Source: Bin5 sp965204525 (GTDB lineage Bacteria; Chloroflexota; Anaerolineae; Caldilineales; Caldilineaceae). Taken from it: DNA of 64,000 nt. The notes beneath the pieces were generated by a model. The model had not been told where the DNA came from and ran no database searches. It was given only the letters and a program-made list of their open reading frames with translations. Made by a program: the position numbers and the translations under genes. Shown here piece by piece: positions 8,790-18,004 of the stretch; the stretch's first letter is position 1, and each line of letters begins with the position of its first letter. The stretch spans positions 1,860,001-1,924,000 of the forward strand of contig OZ241994.1 of the NCBI GenBank assembly GCA_965204525.1, read 5' to 3'.

Positions 8790-10466
8790 ATGAAACGCTA
8801 CGCAGTCTACATGGCCATCCTCATCTTCAGCCTTCTTATCGTCGGCTGTGTCGCGGCAGCGCCTGCCGGCGAAATGATGGAAGAGGAAGGCTCCAAGACA
8901 CTGGTCGTCGGTACCTCGCAGGAGCCCGAAAACGTCTTTGTCATGTGGGGTTCAACGCGCACCGGCTCGGACGTCATGTCCTTCATGTGGCGCAAACCCA
9001 TTTCCTTCGGCGGCGACAACCAGCCCTTCGCCGAAATCCTGGAGTCGCTTCCCAGCCAGGCTGACGGCACCTGGGTCGTTGACGAAGAGGCAGGCACCAT
9101 GCAGGTGACCTACAACTTCCGGCAGGGCCTCAAGTGGTCCGACGGCGAGGAAATCACCGTCCACGATCTTGCGATGGCCTTTGAAATCACCTCGGATCCC
9201 AACTACATTTACTATTCCGAGAGTTTCCCGGTCGAAAGCATCGAGATCGTTGACGACTACACCGCGATTCTCCATTATCGCGGCATCAACCTGTTCCCGG
9301 ACCAGGAAGTGCGCACGCACGTAATTCCGGAGCATGTCTACCGGCCGCTTTGGGAAGAGGCCAAGGCCAAGGGCGGCAACGTTTGGGAAAACTTCGGCAA
9401 TATCGAGCAGGTTGCTATCAAGCCGGTTGTAAATGGGCCCTACATGATGGAAGAGTGGGTGCCGGGCAGCCATATTCGCCTGGTCCGCAACCCCCACTTC
9501 AACATCGGCGAAGCGCCCTCGATCGATGAGGTCCTTTACCGTATCATCCCCGACCTGAACAGTCTTGCTGTCAGCGTCGCCAGCGGCCAGGTACATCTGA
9601 CCGACGGCTGGCTCTCGCTGGAGCAGGCGAACGCCATGGATTCGGCCCCCGAGGTCGACCCCATCTTTGTGCCGGCCCTGTGGCTGGAGCACGCCACGAT
9701 TCAGGTCAACCGCCCGCCTTTGAGCGACAAGCTGGTGCGGCAGGCCATTCTGACCGCGGTCGATCGCGACGCGATCAACGACGCCCTCTTCAAGGGGCAG
9801 CAGCCGCCGGCTCACTCGTGGATCAACTCTTCGCATCCGGCCTACAACCCCGACGTGCGCCAGTACAACTACGATCCTGACGAGGCGCTTCGCCTGCTGG
9901 CAGAGGCCGGCTACACGCCGAACGCCGATGGCCAGCTGGCCGACGGCGACGGAAACCTGTTGGAGATCCCGATCACCACGATCTCCGGCGACCGCACACG
10001 CGAGCAGGTTGCGGCGCTGGTCCAGGCGCAGTGGCAGGAGATTGGCATTACGACCGAGGTCAACCCCGTGTCCGCGCGTTTGCTCTTCTCCGAGACGCTC
10101 TTTGATCCGCCCAACTTCGAGGGCATCGCAATCTGGCGCTGGGTCTTCAACGCCAGGGTCGAACCGCGCGGCTTCTGGTATCCCGGCGAATCGGCGGCGC
10201 AGCTGGACCAACTCTTCGCCGAGGGGAACACCTGGGCTGAGAACGAGCGCAACAAAGAGTTGATCGACATGATCGACGCAGAGCTCGACCAGGACAAGCG
10301 CTACGAGCTCCTGCGCGAACAGCAGGCGATCTGGGCCGAAGAGCTGCCCGTGCTGCCGATCTACTGGCACGTACGCGTGGCCACGGTCAACACCGCATTG
10401 GAAGGATACCAGCCAGCCGACCAGGCCATGCTCGGCTGGAATGTAGAGACCTGGGAACTGAAGTAG
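8790..10466 (+). CDS. ABC transporter solute-binding lipoprotein (SBP_bac_5 family), system B
   Basis: A 558-aa extracytoplasmic binding protein. The N terminus is a type II signal peptide with lipobox LIVGC (Cys20), followed by a Met/Glu-rich linker (GEMMEEEG). The body shows the family order: LKWSDGEEITVHDLAMAFE in the first lobe, NGPYMMEEW in the hinge region, a VRQAILTAVDR segment and a conserved C-terminal ending. It binds a peptide or oligosaccharide-like ligand outside the membrane and delivers it to the permeases at 10588 and 11629. A GC-rich hairpin separates it from those genes. No ATPase gene follows. Confidence 0.93.
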   Translation: MKRYAVYMAILIFSLLIVGCVAAAPAGEMMEEEGSKTLVVGTSQEPENVFVMWGSTRTGSDVMSFMWRKPISFGGDNQPFAEILESLPSQADGTWVVDEEAGTMQVTYNFRQGLKWSDGEEITVHDLAMAFEITSDPNYIYYSESFPVESIEIVDDYTAILHYRGINLFPDQEVRTHVIPEHVYRPLWEEAKAKGGNVWENFGNIEQVAIKPVVNGPYMMEEWVPGSHIRLVRNPHFNIGEAPSIDEVLYRIIPDLNSLAVSVASGQVHLTDGWLSLEQANAMDSAPEVDPIFVPALWLEHATIQVNRPPLSDKLVRQAILTAVDRDAINDALFKGQQPPAHSWINSSHPAYNPDVRQYNYDPDEALRLLAEAGYTPNADGQLADGDGNLLEIPITTISGDRTREQVAALVQAQWQEIGITTEVNPVSARLLFSETLFDPPNFEGIAIWRWVFNARVEPRGFWYPGESAAQLDQLFAEGNTWAENERNKELIDMIDAELDQDKRYELLREQQAIWAEELPVLPIYWHVRVATVNTALEGYQPADQAMLGWNVETWELK

Positions 10467-10483
10467 ACTCCGTAACTTGCGCG

Positions 10484-10514
10484 CAGGGTGGGTGGCATGG
10501 CGCCGCCCGCCCTG
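10484..10514 (+). promoter_or_regulatory. Intergenic hairpin after system B binding-protein gene
   Basis: CAGGGTGGGTGGC (10484-10496) pairs with GCCGCCCGCCCTG (10502-10514) over 13 bp, allowing two G-U pairs, with a 5-base loop. No T-run follows, so it is more likely an mRNA-stabilising or partial attenuator hairpin than a full terminator. It lies between the binding-protein and permease genes. Confidence 0.6.
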
Positions 10515-10587
10515 CCCCCGGCACTTTGACCGGCGGCCGTGAACTCTTGCGGCTGCCGGCTGACGACGCCGCCACGAATTTCCGCCC

Positions 10588-11544
10588 ATGAGCCAGTACA
10601 TTCTGCGCCGCTTTCTGCAGATGATCCCCACGGTCTTGATCATCACGGTGGCCGTCTTCTGGATGCTCAAACTGGCTCCGGGCGATCCTCTCGACCTGCT
10701 CCTGGCCGGCAACCCGGACATTTCACCCGAACACGTCGAGCACATCAAGAAACTCTACGGCTACGACCGGCCTATCTATGAACAGTACGGACGCTGGCTG
10801 TGGCAGGTCGTGCAGGGCAACCTGGGCTATTCCCGCATCTACCATCGACCGGTTCTCTCCATCATTCCGGACCGGCTGCTGAACACACTGGTCCTTACCG
10901 GTTCCAGCCTCGTCTTGAGCCTGCTGGTTGCCATCCCCATCGGCGTATACACCGCATTGCGGCAGTACTCGATCCTGGACTATTTTTTCTCTTTCTTGTC
11001 GTTTTTCGGGATCGCCATGCCTGTTTTCTGGTTCGGCCTGATCCTGATCCTGCTGCTGTCCGTGCAGTTGAAGCTGTTGCCGCCGGGGGGCCACTATTCC
11101 CTGGAACAGGACGCCGGCATCTTTACAGTCCTGCGCTATTCCATTATGCCGGTCATCGTACTCAGCCTGTTCAGCATGGCGAGCTGGATGCGCTACATGC
11201 GTTCCGGGATGTTGGAGGTGATTCACGAGGACTACGTTCGCACCGCTCGCGCCAAGGGCCTGGCGGAGGGCAGGGTGGTCGTCCGTCACGCGCTCAAGAA
11301 CGCCCTCATCCCCATGGTCACGCTGATCGCGTTGAGCATCCCCGGCCTCATCAGCGGCGCGGTGCTGACCGAGACGATCTTTTCATGGCCGGGCATGGGG
11401 CGGCTGATCTACGATTCACTCATCAACAATGATTTCAATATCGCCATGGCCGTTTTTCTGATCTTCGCCTTTCTCGTGGCCCTCTTCAATCTCGCCGCCG
11501 ACATTCTCTACGCCTTCATCGACCCCAGAGTGGTCTATACATGA
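10588..11544 (+). CDS. ABC transporter permease DppB-like, system B
   Basis: A 318-aa inner-membrane subunit. It has an N-terminal helix (about 10-30), a periplasmic region with YGYDRPIYEQY, and four to five more hydrophobic segments. The EAA loop at about 215-242 reads DYVRTARAKGL, then RHALKNALIP, and the protein ends with the usual IDPRVVY. Its stop codon is at 11544, and the next permease follows in the same operon. Full length for the family, no defect seen. Confidence 0.94.
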   Translation: MSQYILRRFLQMIPTVLIITVAVFWMLKLAPGDPLDLLLAGNPDISPEHVEHIKKLYGYDRPIYEQYGRWLWQVVQGNLGYSRIYHRPVLSIIPDRLLNTLVLTGSSLVLSLLVAIPIGVYTALRQYSILDYFFSFLSFFGIAMPVFWFGLILILLLSVQLKLLPPGGHYSLEQDAGIFTVLRYSIMPVIVLSLFSMASWMRYMRSGMLEVIHEDYVRTARAKGLAEGRVVVRHALKNALIPMVTLIALSIPGLISGAVLTETIFSWPGMGRLIYDSLINNDFNIAMAVFLIFAFLVALFNLAADILYAFIDPRVVYT

Positions 11545-11628
11545 GTGCATTCGGCCCGGCTTCGGCGAAACTGCTCAAGCGCCCAAACAAGCGGGCTTCC
11601 TGAAATTTTTGGGAAACTGGGGACTGAC

Positions 11629-12507
11629 ATGGCAACCGAGTTGATCCAGGAACACCAGACCCGTACATACTGGCAGGATGTCTGGCAGCGTCTGCGCCGC
11701 CACCGCGTCGCGCTCGCCGCCCTTATCGTCTTCGGGCTGATCATCCTTTACTCGGCGGCCGGGCCAATATTCTCCACTTACTCGATTTCCAAGACGGATC
11801 TGAGGTCGCGCCTTATTGCGCCGTCCTCGGAACACTACTTCGGCACCGATGAACTGGGAAGAGACATTGCATTACGCATCATGGTAGGCGGGCGCGTGTC
11901 GCTCTTTGTCGGGTTCAGTGTTTCGCTGGTCAGCCTGTTGATCGGCGTCGTGATCGGCTCGACTTCAGGGTATTTCGGCGGCCATCTGGACAGCGTGCTC
12001 ATGCGCTTTACCGACATCATGCTTTCGATTCCCAGTTTGCCGCTCCTGCTGATTCTTTCCCGCTATGGGGGCGGGTCAGTGTTTAGCATAATCCTGATCC
12101 TCTCGGTGTTTAGCTGGATGGGGCTGGCGCGCATCGTGCGCGGCACGATCCTTTCAATCAAGCAGCGCGACTTTGTGGAGGCGGCGCGCATGACCGGGGC
12201 CCGCAACGGACGCATCGTTTTCCGCCATATCCTGCCCAGTACGCTGGCTCCAGTCATCGTCAACGCGACCCTGACGCTGGGCTTCGCCATTATCGCCGAA
12301 TCGAGCCTCAGCTATCTGGGCTTGGGCGTACAACCGCCGACACCGACTTGGGGGCAGATGCTGATCGGGGCCCAACAGTTCATGGAATCCGCGCCGTGGC
12401 TGGCTCTGATTCCTGGTATGTTTCTCTTCGTGACCTTGTTGTGCATTAACTTCCTGGGCGACGGGCTGCGCGACGCTCTCGACCCCAAGATGACGCTGCA
12501 AAATTGA
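11629..12507 (+). CDS. ABC transporter permease DppC-like, system B
   Basis: A 292-aa second permease subunit. It has a first membrane helix after a short basic head, the HYFGTDELGRD motif, and the EAA loop DFVEAARMTGA followed by RHILPS. Start choice: a GTG at 11545 overlaps the preceding stop, but the 28 residues it would add look non-coding, while the ATG at 11629 has GGGGA about six bases upstream, so 11629 is preferred. It lacks the 30-residue insertion found in the system A and D homologs. It closes the SBP-permease-permease unit; a 758-aa deacetylase-like gene follows. Confidence 0.92.
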   Translation: MATELIQEHQTRTYWQDVWQRLRRHRVALAALIVFGLIILYSAAGPIFSTYSISKTDLRSRLIAPSSEHYFGTDELGRDIALRIMVGGRVSLFVGFSVSLVSLLIGVVIGSTSGYFGGHLDSVLMRFTDIMLSIPSLPLLLILSRYGGGSVFSIILILSVFSWMGLARIVRGTILSIKQRDFVEAARMTGARNGRIVFRHILPSTLAPVIVNATLTLGFAIIAESSLSYLGLGVQPPTPTWGQMLIGAQQFMESAPWLALIPGMFLFVTLLCINFLGDGLRDALDPKMTLQN

Positions 12508-12593
12508 ATCTCCATTCACTCGCCACCACACAGTAGTCTCGTCTGCCGATCAGACGCTCGAGGGCGTCGAGTCCATGATAGGAGTTCTCATCA

Positions 12594-14870
12594 GTGTCTT
12601 CCGAACGATCCGAACTTTCTTCCAACACCGGGATCCTGTGGAGCGAACGCACTCGGCGGGCCAACGCTGAGGAAGCGCAACGCGCCGGAGCCGTTTACAC
12701 ATTTCAGGATGCTTGGGGGCAAGACAAAAGCTGGCTCAAAGGTCAGTACGCCTATCTCGCGCCGAGCACCGTTTCAGCCTCCCTCAACCGCTTCAATCTC
12801 AAACACTGTTTCATCGGCGACGACCGGCTGGCCGACCGCCTGTCCGACATCTCGCTCCTCTTCCTGCCCAGCGCCCACAGCTTGACCGCGGCGGCCATAG
12901 ACGCCATCGGACGCTGGCTGCAAGGGGATGATGCCTTTCTGTTAGTAAGCGGGCCGACCAACCTGCCGCCTGAACTGCTTGGCCTCGAAAGGCTGGAACT
13001 GGCCCGCACGGAAGGATACACGGCTTGGCAGTGGAACGGCGCCAGCCCCTTTGGCGACCACGCCAAGTGGGAGGAGTGGTACATCTCCGGCTACAAAGGC
13101 TTCACGTCATGTATAGCTGAAGCGACAGCCGATGCCACCGTTCTGGCCGACCTGCTGGAGGTCGGCGGCGACCTCTCTGGGCCGGATTCCGCCTCACTGG
13201 AGCGAATAGGCGCCGGCATCGTTCAGACGGAGAAGAGCCTTTTCATTGCCAACGCGCTCTTCGAGCACATGGGCGGCATCTGGCAGGCCCATCTGAACGC
13301 CGAGGAAGTGCGGCGCTGGTTCAACCCGTTCAACTGGGCCGAGACACTGCTCTACCAGCTGCGCGCCGTACTCTGGTCTTGCGGCCAGGAACGCCACTGG
13401 AATACGCGCCTGCGAACCTTCGGCAGCTACGACGGCGTCATGAACATCCGCCACGACCCGGATAAGTCGGTTGATATGACGATGCTCCGTTACCAGGGCG
13501 AGCACCTGATACCGGCCACACACACGCTGCTCGACGCCAACATCTCTCCCGAGGCGACCACAACCGAAATGGACCAGGCGTGGGTACGGGAGATCTCCAG
13601 GCACGACTTCATCGAGATCGGTCTACACAACGACGCCATCCAGGAATCGCCCCCCAAGTGGATGATGGGCGCCAACCTCGCCCGCCACGTTATCGAATCC
13701 GAAAAAAACCTGGGCGTGCGTCTCTACACCGGTGGCCGCCACGGTGGCTACAGCGTTTATCCTGAAATGATCGACGCCATGGACTATCTCTACCAGACGG
13801 TTCCCCACTTCCTCGGCCTGGGAACCTTCCACTTTCATCTGATGGCCGAATACGGCGACAGGACGCCCAACCCCCAGTTGGATGACATGGTGGTCACCTA
13901 CCAGACCCTTACCTCGCCGACGATCGCCAGCCCCGGCTTCTGGTTTCCATTCCACGGCGTTGTCAGCACAACCGAAGAGTGCCGCCAACTGCGCGGCTGG
14001 GACATGACCCACGAGTACGATCCGCCGCCAGACGTGATCGACGCCGTCTACGAGCGGCCCAACAGCAAAGACCAGGATCCCGATACCGCATTGCAAGACG
14101 GCGTTTACCAGCTGCAGTATCACCCTCTGTTCACCGTCGATCCCAGCTACAACAACGGCCGCGGCACCTTTGACTGGATGTGTTACGGCATTCGGCGCGC
14201 CGAGCGTCTCAACTTCTGGCAGGCGACCCAGCGGGAGATCTACCAGCGGATGCAGGACTACGAAGATATCCTGTTCCGCGTGACCGACGTAGGGAAGACC
14301 ATCCAGGCGCACAACCCGACGGGCAGAACGATCGAGGAACTGATGGTGGAAACGGCGATACCGGTCGGGGCCCCGGAGCAGGAGGGGCCGGACGCACTGG
14401 GCGCGGGGGCCGTTGCCGACGAGAGCGAGTCAGCACCGGAGCCGGACTATGCATCGCTGCGCTTCGAAATGGACCAGGGAACGACCGGCGAGAGCGGCTA
14501 CCTGGCGCACATCGTAGGAAATCGCTTCTTTACCCTGCCCCGGCTCGAACCGGGCGCATCCTGTACAATCAGTTTGGAAGACGGCGCCCCCCATCCCTTC
14601 GTCGCCCAGGGCAACAGCAAGAGCATGCGTTTCGTCGATGTTCGGTACGACCCGGCGTCGGGCGAGCTGACGATCAGGGCCCGCGTCATCCGCTACCAGG
14701 GGCTGGTCGTGCAAGGATACAGTCCCGGCGATCGCGTCCATGTCGAAGTGGACGGCGTGGTGCGGCAGCCGCTGGCGTCTGAGGACGGCCGCCTGCTGCT
14801 CTACCTGCAAGGCCCCGAAAACCATTTCGCCGAACAGACAATTAAGTTGAGGAAACTCGAGACGAAATGA
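12594..14870 (+). CDS. Large protein with a polysaccharide-deacetylase-like central domain
   Basis: A 758-aa protein starting at GTG with AGGAG nine bases upstream. Residues ~1-240 form an alpha/beta region resembling a glutamine-amidotransferase-like (trimming) domain. From about 280 to 430 there are motifs like those of NodB/CE4 deacetylases: MNIRHDPDKS (metal-binding Asp region), IEIGLHND (His motif) and a GGRHGGY stretch. The last ~150 residues are beta-rich. No signal peptide is seen. It follows the system B transporter and originally probably preceded a class V aminotransferase gene, since fragments of that gene start overlapping its stop codon. The deacetylase assignment is by motif resemblance only. 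Confidence 0.5.
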   Translation: MSSERSELSSNTGILWSERTRRANAEEAQRAGAVYTFQDAWGQDKSWLKGQYAYLAPSTVSASLNRFNLKHCFIGDDRLADRLSDISLLFLPSAHSLTAAAIDAIGRWLQGDDAFLLVSGPTNLPPELLGLERLELARTEGYTAWQWNGASPFGDHAKWEEWYISGYKGFTSCIAEATADATVLADLLEVGGDLSGPDSASLERIGAGIVQTEKSLFIANALFEHMGGIWQAHLNAEEVRRWFNPFNWAETLLYQLRAVLWSCGQERHWNTRLRTFGSYDGVMNIRHDPDKSVDMTMLRYQGEHLIPATHTLLDANISPEATTTEMDQAWVREISRHDFIEIGLHNDAIQESPPKWMMGANLARHVIESEKNLGVRLYTGGRHGGYSVYPEMIDAMDYLYQTVPHFLGLGTFHFHLMAEYGDRTPNPQLDDMVVTYQTLTSPTIASPGFWFPFHGVVSTTEECRQLRGWDMTHEYDPPPDVIDAVYERPNSKDQDPDTALQDGVYQLQYHPLFTVDPSYNNGRGTFDWMCYGIRRAERLNFWQATQREIYQRMQDYEDILFRVTDVGKTIQAHNPTGRTIEELMVETAIPVGAPEQEGPDALGAGAVADESESAPEPDYASLRFEMDQGTTGESGYLAHIVGNRFFTLPRLEPGASCTISLEDGAPHPFVAQGNSKSMRFVDVRYDPASGELTIRARVIRYQGLVVQGYSPGDRVHVEVDGVVRQPLASEDGRLLLYLQGPENHFAEQTIKLRKLETK

Positions 14871-14872
14871 TC

Positions 14873-15034
14873 ATGCAACTGTCCGACATCCGCCGTCTCA
14901 CCCCCATCACCCACAAATACGCCTGCCGCTGCAGCGGCGGTTTCTCTGCCCGCATCTTGGGAGAAGCCTATGCGGTGGAGCGGGATAGGTACATTGAGAT
15001 GGTGCCAAGCCACCAGGTCTTCGCCTACACTTAA
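14873..15034 (+). pseudogene. 5' fragment of class V aminotransferase gene (copy 1)
   Basis: A 53-aa reading frame that starts MQLSDIRRLTPIT, nearly identical to the start of the intact aminotransferase at 20346. It keeps about 28 homologous codons and then runs into unrelated sequence before a TAA. An ATG at 14867 overlaps the stop of the preceding gene. The tail contains ERDRYIEM, which resembles the end of the aldolase at 8510 (QRDRYIEMG), so the fragment may be a chimera. Remnant rather than a functional gene. Confidence 0.75.
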
Positions 15035-15394
15035 TCCACATTAGTGTCAGGCCAGAAACAAATTTGCCCGAATTGCCTTGATCCGCTGTCTTTGGTGAAA
15101 TTAGCAGAAATCCTTGTTGATCGCATCGTTCCAAAGAAACACGGTCGAGCGACCAACATCAGGAACTTACAGGCTTCTCATTGCAATTGAGGCTTGGAAA
15201 AAACTGCGACAACTCCTTTACGCAGTCGTCGAGTAAGGTGGTCTTGAAACGAAAAAAACATCCCCGATCGTGCCGACACAAAAACTCTGAGTGAATCAGC
15301 CAAATGAGATTCAAAGACTGGACATTGGGCTAACCTGCATCTAGCGGGTGCTAAGGCCGTCACTTGATAATCCACGCCAGGATGAGGAAAACCT
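15035..15394. other. Non-coding stretch at the left side of the island
   Basis: No gene, RNA or repeat was recognised. The sequence is visibly richer in A and T than the flanks, and this is where the compositional change begins. Confidence 0.4.
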
Positions 15395-16789
15395 ATGCTT
15401 AGGCCAACTAGCCGGCGTCAATTCTTAAAGAACGCGTGCATGACCGGCATCTCTTTATCACTAGCATCAGGGCTGCGTCCTGCCACAGTCGTTCAACACT
15501 GTCCCCATGACTTTGACTGGCTTATTCTTAAAAACTCACAGTTGCAGGAACTGATTCAAAAGGGAACAGCACCGCTTTGGGTTGCGGGACAGACGCTTAA
15601 TTCCTTTGCCTATCACTTACGCTTCATCAACCTAGAACGGGAATTGGCAACCTATCTGAGAAGGGCAGGCGGTGAATGGAAAGGTCACTTACAGGCCAAA
15701 GGGCTTTGGGAGACGATTCCGCCTCAGATACGAGCGGGCGGGCAAAGCGAGATACTCCGCTTCTTGGATGGTAAGGATTGGTCGCATCGATTACCCAGGT
15801 CGCAAGGAGGCTCTACCACCGCCGATAACGGGATTTTCGAACTCAGACTTCTGAACCGTATGCGAGGGGCAAAGACGATGACACGCGGAGAGATCGCTGC
15901 GGCGAAAGCGGTAATCCGTTCGGACGTTGTTTTTTCAGTTGTCCGTCAAACTCTGGGGGCCATGGTGAAGGGCGCAATTATCGGTGTCATCGTTAGCGGT
16001 CTCATCACTTGCCTTGAATGCGGACTGCTATATGCTGAAGGAGCAATCACTTGGCAACAGATGGTTACTAAGGTCATCAAGAGGATTCTCTTGGCAGGAG
16101 GGCTATCATTTGTCATCACGGGACTGCTCGTAGGTTTAGGCTTACTCTTCCCTGGCCTCATTCCACTCCTTGTTGTCCCGATGTTTGTAATCCAAATTGT
16201 TGGCTTATTTTTTCTCGCTCAAAGTGCCGTCAGTTTAGGAAAACGCTACTGGGACTTGCTTGAAAAACACAACCTAATCTTGGAAGCATGTCAAGTGTTG
16301 AGAGAAGCGGAAGAAAAAATGAGGGAAACTGTACGCGAATTCGAACAAAGTATTTCCGAAAAGATTCTCGAGTGGTTACGTAGCATTGCAAATCGCATCT
16401 TTGGGAATCGTTCCGTTCCGGTCAGTCAAGGATTTTACGATTCATCAGAGGCAGATAAATTTCGGATATGGTTAGCATCTCAAACTGACTTGATAACTGG
16501 GTACGCGTCTGACGTAGTTTCTCCTCTGAGAAATGGGGGTTACGCCTACTACCACCACCACGACTCTTTACGCTTTCTCGGTCTTCCCGATCTGAACCTG
16601 CCTGACATCATTTTTAGCATGGAGGAATTGATGGAGTTAATTGCCAATACCATACATTGTGAGTTCAAAGAGGCAATTAGGACCGCCTGTATTCTCAGAG
16701 AGTACCTGAAAAACTGCCTGGAATCGGGGGGCGTGCATTCAACTCTTCCTCCAATAATCAAATGCCTCGGTCCCCCGGTCCTGAAATGA
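15395..16789 (+). CDS. Tat-signal protein with HNH-like motif and membrane segments, function unknown
   Basis: A 464-aa protein not recognised as a named family. The N terminus has a full twin-arginine consensus SRRQFLK (6-12) and a mild hydrophobic stretch. Residues ~128-164 resemble an HNH nuclease core: DWSHRLP with H131, a GG at 138-139, N145, then LLNRMRG with N154 and TMT. Residues ~190-285 hold three glycine-rich hydrophobic segments, followed by a charged helical region (~285-335) that could form a coiled coil. The combination of export signal, HNH motif and membrane segments suggests a toxin or effector-like role (inference). Codon use and base composition differ from the GC-rich flanks, consistent with transfer. 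Confidence 0.5.
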   Translation: MLRPTSRRQFLKNACMTGISLSLASGLRPATVVQHCPHDFDWLILKNSQLQELIQKGTAPLWVAGQTLNSFAYHLRFINLERELATYLRRAGGEWKGHLQAKGLWETIPPQIRAGGQSEILRFLDGKDWSHRLPRSQGGSTTADNGIFELRLLNRMRGAKTMTRGEIAAAKAVIRSDVVFSVVRQTLGAMVKGAIIGVIVSGLITCLECGLLYAEGAITWQQMVTKVIKRILLAGGLSFVITGLLVGLGLLFPGLIPLLVVPMFVIQIVGLFFLAQSAVSLGKRYWDLLEKHNLILEACQVLREAEEKMRETVREFEQSISEKILEWLRSIANRIFGNRSVPVSQGFYDSSEADKFRIWLASQTDLITGYASDVVSPLRNGGYAYYHHHDSLRFLGLPDLNLPDIIFSMEELMELIANTIHCEFKEAIRTACILREYLKNCLESGGVHSTLPPIIKCLGPPVLK

Positions 16790-17232
16790 GAAACTTTCTT
16801 GCCCAAAGGGTTACCGACTAGGCAATGAACGGAGATGAGAGTGTTTGGCTAAGTGCGCTTAACAAGAGCCTCAGTAACCTTCTCCCATTTGGCGAAATGC
16901 AGGTTGGAAGGGTTAAAAGGCGGTTCTTCCATCAGAAACATTCTGGTGCCTCCCGTACTGTTGTCAGACTCTTATCCTGAGCGGGGCGGGTAGCGAGTGC
17001 CCAATTCTATCGACCCGCGAGTTTTTGAAAAGGCAATCGACGCTAGGCTGTAGTAAAGGGTCATCAGGCTTCATTCGCCCAGAGAAACTGACCACGGCTT
17101 GGCATAGTGTTGTTCTTAACTCTAGACCAATGCCAAGAATATTTAGTCGGTTCCCCTCTTACTAGAGCGGCAGGACCCCGAAGCCTGTATCGATGAGAAA
17201 ACCCTCGCACGAAGGAGTCATTTGAGGAAAAA
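16790..17232. other. Non-coding stretch inside the island
   Basis: No supported gene in either strand. It separates the HNH-like gene from the second aminotransferase fragment. GAAGGAG and GAGGAAAA motifs precede the ATG at 17233. Confidence 0.4.
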
Positions 17233-17364
17233 ATGGAACTCTCCGACATCCGCCGCCTCACCCCCATCACCCAAGAATACGCCTACTTCCAGATCAGGGG
17301 CTTTGCTGCCCGCGACGCTAGGCCTGTGAATCTGGGTAGTGCAGCAATCTATGGAGTTCGTTGA
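17233..17364 (+). pseudogene. 5' fragment of class V aminotransferase gene (copy 2)
   Basis: A 43-aa frame starting MELSDIRRLTPITQEYAYFQ. It matches the intact gene at 20346 more closely than copy 1 does through codon ~20, and like copy 1 it reads GF-x-A-R where the intact gene reads GFSPK. Homology ends there and a TGA follows soon after. No PLP-binding part is present, so it cannot be an active enzyme. Confidence 0.75.
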
Positions 17365-17608
17365 CGTTTTGGGGAGGCCGTACAAGATCGATCCGCGGAG
17401 GGGCGCGGAGAACACTAAAGGCTTAGCGGGTTTTCTTAGTGCAGCTGTGCGGTCCTGCGAGAATCGGTCGAACTTTGCTCCCGCAAATTGCTGTTCAGGC
17501 AGACGTCAACGGGTCCTGATCTCGATGGATTCTCTAAACATGCTGTGAAACGCTTTGAGACAGTAGATCAATTGATCAGTGATCCTTTAATATTGTTGTT
17601 TTGAGAGG
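17365..17608. other. Short non-coding stretch with palindrome
   Basis: No supported gene. A perfect 12-bp palindrome GATCAATTGATC lies at 17566-17577, about 30 bases before the small repeat-protein frame; it could be an operator or chance. Confidence 0.35.
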
Positions 17609-17886
17609 GTGGAAATGGTCAGATCTTTGAGACATCCAGAGTACGATCGGGGCTACAATGATGGAAAGCAAGTAGGGTGGCAGGGAGGGTGGCGAAAGGG
17701 GAGGCAGGAAGCAGACAAATCACCAGAGTACGATCTGGGTTACGATGCAGGAAAGGAGGAAGAGAGAGGCAGCTTTCGCCCGAGGATACGAGGCAGGCAA
17801 GCAAGAGGAAAATGAGAAAGGCAAAGGATGCACCTTATTTTTCCCGTTTCGTGGTCTAGTCATTGGGGCCAACCATAATCTTTGTT
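17609..17886 (+). pseudogene. Small Gly-Tyr repeat protein gene with an apparent frameshift
   Basis: The frame from GTG 17609 (or ATG 17615) carries two repeats, YDRGYNDGKQ and YDLGYDAGKE, and ends at 17815. A third repeat, FARGYEAGKQEE, continues in the +1 frame from about 17760 and runs to a TAG at 17886, through a hydrophobic tail. One base gained or lost near 17750-17768 would join all three repeats in one product of ~92 aa. The family is not recognised; the motif resembles short GY-x-x-G repeats of helical proteins. It could be a real frameshift, a sequencing error in an A/G-rich run, or two small genes. Confidence 0.45.
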
Positions 17887-18004
17887 AGAGGAAATCTCGT
17901 TGGGGTGAACTCTTAAGTACTGAACCACTGATCGCAAACCGCACTGACCCTCTACTTCTTACTCACTGTGCTAAGACAGCTATGTTTTTCTTCGGAACCT
18001 GTTT

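Noticed and set aside
8952..10748. Long minus-strand open frame of 598 codons opposite the system B binding protein
   Set aside because: Same reason; Arg/His-rich composition typical of antisense of GC-rich coding DNA.
17566..17577. 12-bp palindrome GATCAATTGATC as an operator
   Set aside because: Short, AT-rich and single; no second site or regulator gene nearby.
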